Shown one piece after another: positions 59,760 to 64,000 of a stretch of DNA of 64,000 nt. Below the pieces are notes generated by a model. The model saw only the letters and a program-made list of their open reading frames with translations. It had not been told where the DNA came from and did not search any database. Position numbers and translations under genes: made by a program. The stretch's first letter is position 1. Each line of letters begins with the position of its first letter. The DNA lies in the NCBI RefSeq assembly GCF_963966145.1, contig NC_091049.1, positions 26,536,001 to 26,600,000 of the forward strand. Reading direction: 5' to 3'. The stretch is from Tenebrio molitor. Taxonomy: Eukaryota > Arthropoda > Insecta > Coleoptera > Tenebrionidae.

Positions 59760-62389
59760 ATGGCTTCCACGAAAAAACTGAAACTCTGCGTCTTCTTGGG
59801 CCTGTTTTTGTCAGCCGGATCGACAAGAAATTTCCACGAAAACGGTACGACTTTCACGCTACTCCTCGTGCGTCACTCCCATCAATCATTCTAGACAACG
59901 CTCATCAATCTTCCAGATATACCAGAACTGGATTATTTGGACATATCCGTTGACCCCTGCGATAACTTCTACCGGTTCACGTGTGGAAACTTCGGAGAGG
60001 TCCATCCGAGACCCGCCACTCTCAACATCCTCGACCACTTCACACTGCTCGAAGACGAGTTGGTACAGATAGGGGCAGGTAAAATGGTGGGGATGGCGTC
60101 GCCGGCAACTCTATGCCGTCTGTAACTTGCAGAAATTCTGTCTTCTGCGACGCGAGATGACGAACCGGTGGCTTTCAAGAAGGCCAAAGCTGCGTACAGG
60201 GGGTGCGTGGGAGGGTTCCTCTCCAACAACTTGCTGGGACCTGAGATGAGCACCGTTGCGGAGTTTGGAGGGATGCCTCTGTTGTCCCCTCCGGAAGTTA
60301 CTGCAGAGTTCTCTTGGAATGACATTGGGGAGTTGGTTGGGCTGTATGGAGTACCTCTGATTTTTACCTACACAGTGGGGCAAACCAGTCAAAACGAGAG
60401 TCTGATCAGGCTGAGTTCCGACTCCCTCAGCAACCCCACCTTGTTTCGACCAAAACTCCGCAAAACTTACGAAGAAGTTTTGGAAGAGGATTTCAAAGAG
60501 GCGGCTAGGAGTAGAGTCACCAGGTCAACAACTCCCGCCGCTTTTGATGTCTTCCTCCGAACCCTAGCCAAGAATCTTCTCCAACAAACCAACACAACAA
60601 AATCTGATGAAGAAATTATCGCGGAGTTGGACGATATGGCCAACTTTATGAGAAAGTTGTACGTTGGAGGGGTAAGTCTAGATCAACTCCTTTCTTCTTC
60701 TTCCAACTCTCGTTTTGTAGATCTTGGACGGCGATATCATCCCCTTGGAGTCTGAAGTAACAGTGGGAGAACTCCAAGAATGGACTGACCAACAGTTCGG
60801 TGGAGAAGTCGACGTACGAGTCACCACCAATCAAGACCACTCTTCTATTTCTTCATTTTCTAGATGAATTGGGTGGAGTACTTGAGTCAAATCTTCCGAT
60901 TCGCGGGAGTAGAGATCACCGAAGACATCAGACTGTACCATCCAGGCGCCGAGATGATCTACGGAGTACTAAATCTGGTCAAAAACACTGATCCCAAGAT
61001 TGTCAAAAATTTTGCTCTTCTGCGGGTCTTCCTTTTCCAAGCTCCTGACAGCGACACCTCCACCAGAAAAGCCTTCGAAGACTATTACAACGCCAAGGGG
61101 TACCAACTCTACCCCCGATGGGAGTACTGCACCAGAAAACTCTTAGACGTCATCGATACTGCCACTCTGAGTTATGCAATAACTTACGACTACCAACTCT
61201 ACCACTACGACATAAATAAGATCTCAGAGGTAAACCCTCCAGTACCACTTCTTCTTCTAATCCCTTCTTGTAGGCGTTCACACTTGTGCAAAACATCCGC
61301 GACGAGTTGGCAGAGACGTTGGGTACGTCCCAATGGATGGACGTACAATCGCGCGACTCCGCTTTGAAGAAAGCCGAAAACATGTTGGTACTGCTCGGGT
61401 TCCCCGATTTCGTCGACGACCCTGACCAACTCGACGTCTTCTACCAGAACCTGCGAGTCTGCCAGTGGGACAATTACGGCAACGCCCGCAACATCCGAGC
61501 CTTCAAACAAGCCTACCAATTCAGTCAACTGGGTAAACCTGAGCGGAACTTGTACGTAGCGGTACCACCCCCAGGGAATCACTTCACCAAGTCTGTTTCA
61601 GCTGGGGCCTGTCGACTTTCGACCCAAACGCGTACTACAACCGACCCAACAACAAAATCGGTACTTGTGCAGTTTGTAAGTGGTACCATCAGTACTAATT
61701 ATCAATTGCAGTGATACCAATCTCGATGCTCAATCCGGTCTTCTTCTACGGAGACAATCCAGTACTGGATTACAGCCGATTGGGGAGCATCATAGGTCAC
61801 GAGGTCACCCACGGGTTTGACTCAAACGGCAAAGAGTACGACGAGAACGGCCAGTTGCAGTCGTGGTGGTCGTCGGAGACGATGCAAGCTTTCACTGAAC
61901 GAACCGAATGTTTTGAAAAACAATACAGTCAGTATTTTGTTCCGGAAGTCAACGCTTACGTGAGTGAGTAGAGAGTACTCGAGTGTCATATTTACAAAAA
62001 CATGTAGGTGAACGGGTCGTACTGTGTCAACGAGAACTTGGCCGATAACGGAGGCGTCAGGGAGGCGTTCAGAGCTTACCAGAAGGTCGTACAAGAAGAG
62101 GAATTGGTGGCGACAGGAAACTACACTCTGGAACAACTGTTTTTCATCGGTTACGGAACTGTGAGTTGGTAGATGGCGCCAGTGTCCACATTTCACGCTC
62201 GCGTTGCAGATGTGGTGCAGTCAAGAGACCAGCTACGCCTTGAGCGTCATTCTGTCTACGCCCAACGGATATCCACCGAAGAGGTTTAGAGTCATTGGGA
62301 GTTTGTCAAATATGGAGGAGTTTTCAACCGCTTTCAGTTGTCCCATCGGGAGTGGGATGAATCCCGAGAACAAGTGTCTCCTGTGGTGA
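59760..62389 (+). CDS. Secreted M13 (neprilysin-like) zinc metallopeptidase
   Basis: Ten exons, 59760-59844, 59917-60078, 60133-60671, 60721-60813, 60864-61229, 61274-61551, 61602-61660, 61712-61959, 62008-62160 and 62210-62389, join in phase to 720 residues. The N-terminus (MASTKKLKLCVFLGLFLSAG) is a signal peptide with cleavage expected near residue 20-23, so the protein should be secreted rather than type II membrane-bound. The family start SVDPCDNFYRFTCGNF follows. The zinc site is intact: HEVTH at 557-561, and ENLAD at 619-623, which supplies the third ligand E619 and D623. The substrate-binding NAYYN motif (exon 7) and the Cys-x-x-Trp end (KCLLW) are also present. Such enzymes cut small extracellular peptides. 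All introns are short, and no key residue is missing. Confidence 0.95.
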
Positions 62390-63640
62390 TAGAACAGCTT
62401 GCAAAAAACAACAAGGAAATACTTTACAGCTGTGACTAATCAAATTAAAATGTTATTGTTCTGCGAAAATGATTTATTGTTTTATTAGCTGTATTAGCTT
62501 CCTCTAGTAATCTGATAAGTCGCTAATTCAGTAGTACGTCAGACTCGTGCCTAGAAAAATAGTCGAACGATATATTTTGCAAATGTCGATTAAGTCGAGT
62601 TGAAACATGTGCTACAAAAGTCAAACATTTTTTACTGCCACGCAACGTTACATGTTGCCATGAATTTTTGTTAAGGCAAAGATTTTCTAGCTAAGGGACG
62701 TTTTTCAGGCCGTTTTTGAGATTACTACTACTTAAAAGCAACGGCCGCGAAATTGATTTCGCGGCTTGTTTTTGGTACGCGAAGTGCTCGTTTCGCGTAC
62801 GGTTGCATAGAAAATCAATTACACTTGATTATGTGTCCACAAAATAATAAATTAGCTTGATTTCGGAAATTAAGAATTGAATTGTGAGACTTGATTGCTA
62901 TCGGCACAAGTACAATAAAAAAATATTGTTTTTGTTTGTTACACCACTCTCGACGACGATAAACTCTGATTAGTGCTTGGTATGCCAGTTAGATTTGCAA
63001 TATGATAAAATCTATCAATATTCATGGAATGAAAAATAAAGGGACCAAAAAATATAATTTTCGAAAATTTTGAAAAAATTTGCCGTGCATTATTGTTGCC
63101 ATTTTGTAGTATTTGTTGTGTTAGTATTAATTCAGAAGGGTTAACGTTTAGTTGCGTTGAATAGATTTTGAAAAAAATGAATTTGAGATTTCTGGTGCCA
63201 ACTTAGCGCCAGGTACTACGTTTTTGGCCAATGACGCTCGTAAGTGGTCGTTATCTCCTTATCAGAAATAAAGGTGAAGTTCAGCAGTATGCGAGTTTAT
63301 TAAATAGTCGAGAATCTTGTGAGTATTGATTTTGATTTAAGTTAAAAAAAATTTTCGAAAAATGAAAATCATGTTTTAAAAAATGCTTTGAACTTGTTGA
63401 CTTGTTGATAAAAAACAAATTTCGACAAACTCGAAGTAACTTTAGTGATTTTATCAAGTACTTGATATCAGGAAGTGGAGTGATTCCATCCATTAGGTCT
63501 AAAATTGCGCAGTTTTGCTTTGATGAATCAAACCGTTTTTCGAAATATCCAGAAGCAGCTCAGTTTCTGGAAGAGTGCTAAGTATAGCTAGTAAAGTTTT
63601 ATTGGTTTTTAAGGCGGCTTAGGCGATAAAGATAAAACAA
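62390..63640. other. 3' flank and intergenic DNA
   Basis: AT-rich. It contains the inverted dispersed repeat (62725-62818) and no gene. An initiator-like 'gttcagcagtatgcg' at about 63280 may begin a transcript that includes the candidate exon at 63642. Confidence 0.4.
62725..62818 (-). repeat. Dispersed repeat, inverted copy of 18505-18600
   Basis: The reverse complement reads 'aaccgtacgcgaaacgagca' and 'gcggccgttgcttttaa', matching the other copy. It also contains an internal palindrome (ccgcgaaattgatttcgcgg). Confidence 0.65.
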
Positions 63641-63641
63641 G

Positions 63642-63675
63642 ATGTCCACGGAGGCAAAGTTCAAGGAGCCATTAA
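63642..63675 (+). CDS. Candidate first coding exon of a gene running off the right edge
   Basis: ATG in good context (acaagATGt) opens eleven codons, MSTEAKFKEPL, then a phase-1 donor (A|GTAAAT). The remainder of the window has no clear second exon, so the gene would continue beyond 64000. The support is only local base composition and splice-site form; it could be chance. Confidence 0.35.
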
Positions 63676-64000
63676 GTAAATGAGCGCGCTGTCTTTGTAG
63701 TATACGTATCTGGAAAATCTACACGTTTTTGCAATTAATTAAGCAAAAGGAAACCCAAGTGTGAAATCACGAAACAAAGTAAAAATCATGTCGGGAAAAA
63801 ATGCCTGATAATGCTTCCAATTAGGTAAAGAATCGCAATGTTTCGTCGAACCCTCCATCCACTAGTTTAACCCAAACTACAATCTCAAAGAAAGTTATCT
63901 TATCGACAATTATGCACCTATATCTGAAATAATTCTATTTCGGATTTATTATCCCGATATCTAGTAGTGCTGGTGTTACCGAACGGATGAGATGAACGCG

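Overview
The window is animal nuclear DNA, most likely from an insect and probably a beetle. The genes have many exons and mostly short GT-AG introns (about 50-75 bp). The families present are an insect fatty-acid-binding protein, a CG11638-type EF-hand protein, DM9 proteins and a NACHT/WD40 protein. The intergenic DNA is very AT-rich and full of foldback MITEs that often begin TACAGGGTGT. The species call is inference; the gene calls come from reading exons, splice sites and phases by eye.

Layout. 1-6.6 kb: 5' end of a minus-strand fatty-acid-binding protein gene whose first coding intron (or downstream DNA) is packed with degenerate repeats. 6.6-17.2 kb: no confident gene; one candidate exon at 8.84 kb, a SINE-like tRNA relic, a GC-rich island and several MITEs. 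17.3-18.1 kb: a four-EF-hand calmodulin-like gene (+). 18.4-24.3 kb: AT-rich DNA with one 950-bp inverted-repeat element. 24.3-33.2 kb and 40.2-40.7 kb: a tandem family of unrecognised small genes (+). Each intact member begins with a 17-nt first exon encoding MGxxVS, an N-myristoylation signal, followed by a charged linker with a QQP(T/S)R motif and a tail built from Cys-Asp-Cys-Gly units. Four members look intact, one is a chimeric copy lacking its first exon and carrying a nonsense insertion, and at least three tail fragments are present. 34.6-38.4 kb: three two-exon DM9/DUF3421 genes (-) between the main cluster and the outlying member. 46.3-47.7 kb: a TLC-domain (TLCD3/FAM57-like) membrane protein (+). 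48.1-56.0 kb: a complete 16-exon NWD2-like protein (-, 1703 aa). 57.0-58.6 kb: a decayed non-LTR retrotransposon with ORF1 and endonuclease but no reverse transcriptase. 59.8-62.4 kb: a complete 10-exon secreted M13 (neprilysin-like) peptidase (+, 720 aa). A candidate first exon lies at 63.64 kb.

The single-copy genes show no obvious shared pathway. The two family arrays, Cys-rich acyl proteins and DM9 proteins, are the lineage-specific part of the window. The Cys-rich family is the best candidate for an undescribed system: small proteins predicted to be lipid-anchored to membranes and to bind metal or be heavily palmitoylated, with a C-terminus that recalls the I-mfa (MDFI/MDFIC) cysteine domain. 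That resemblance is a hypothesis that a profile search would settle.
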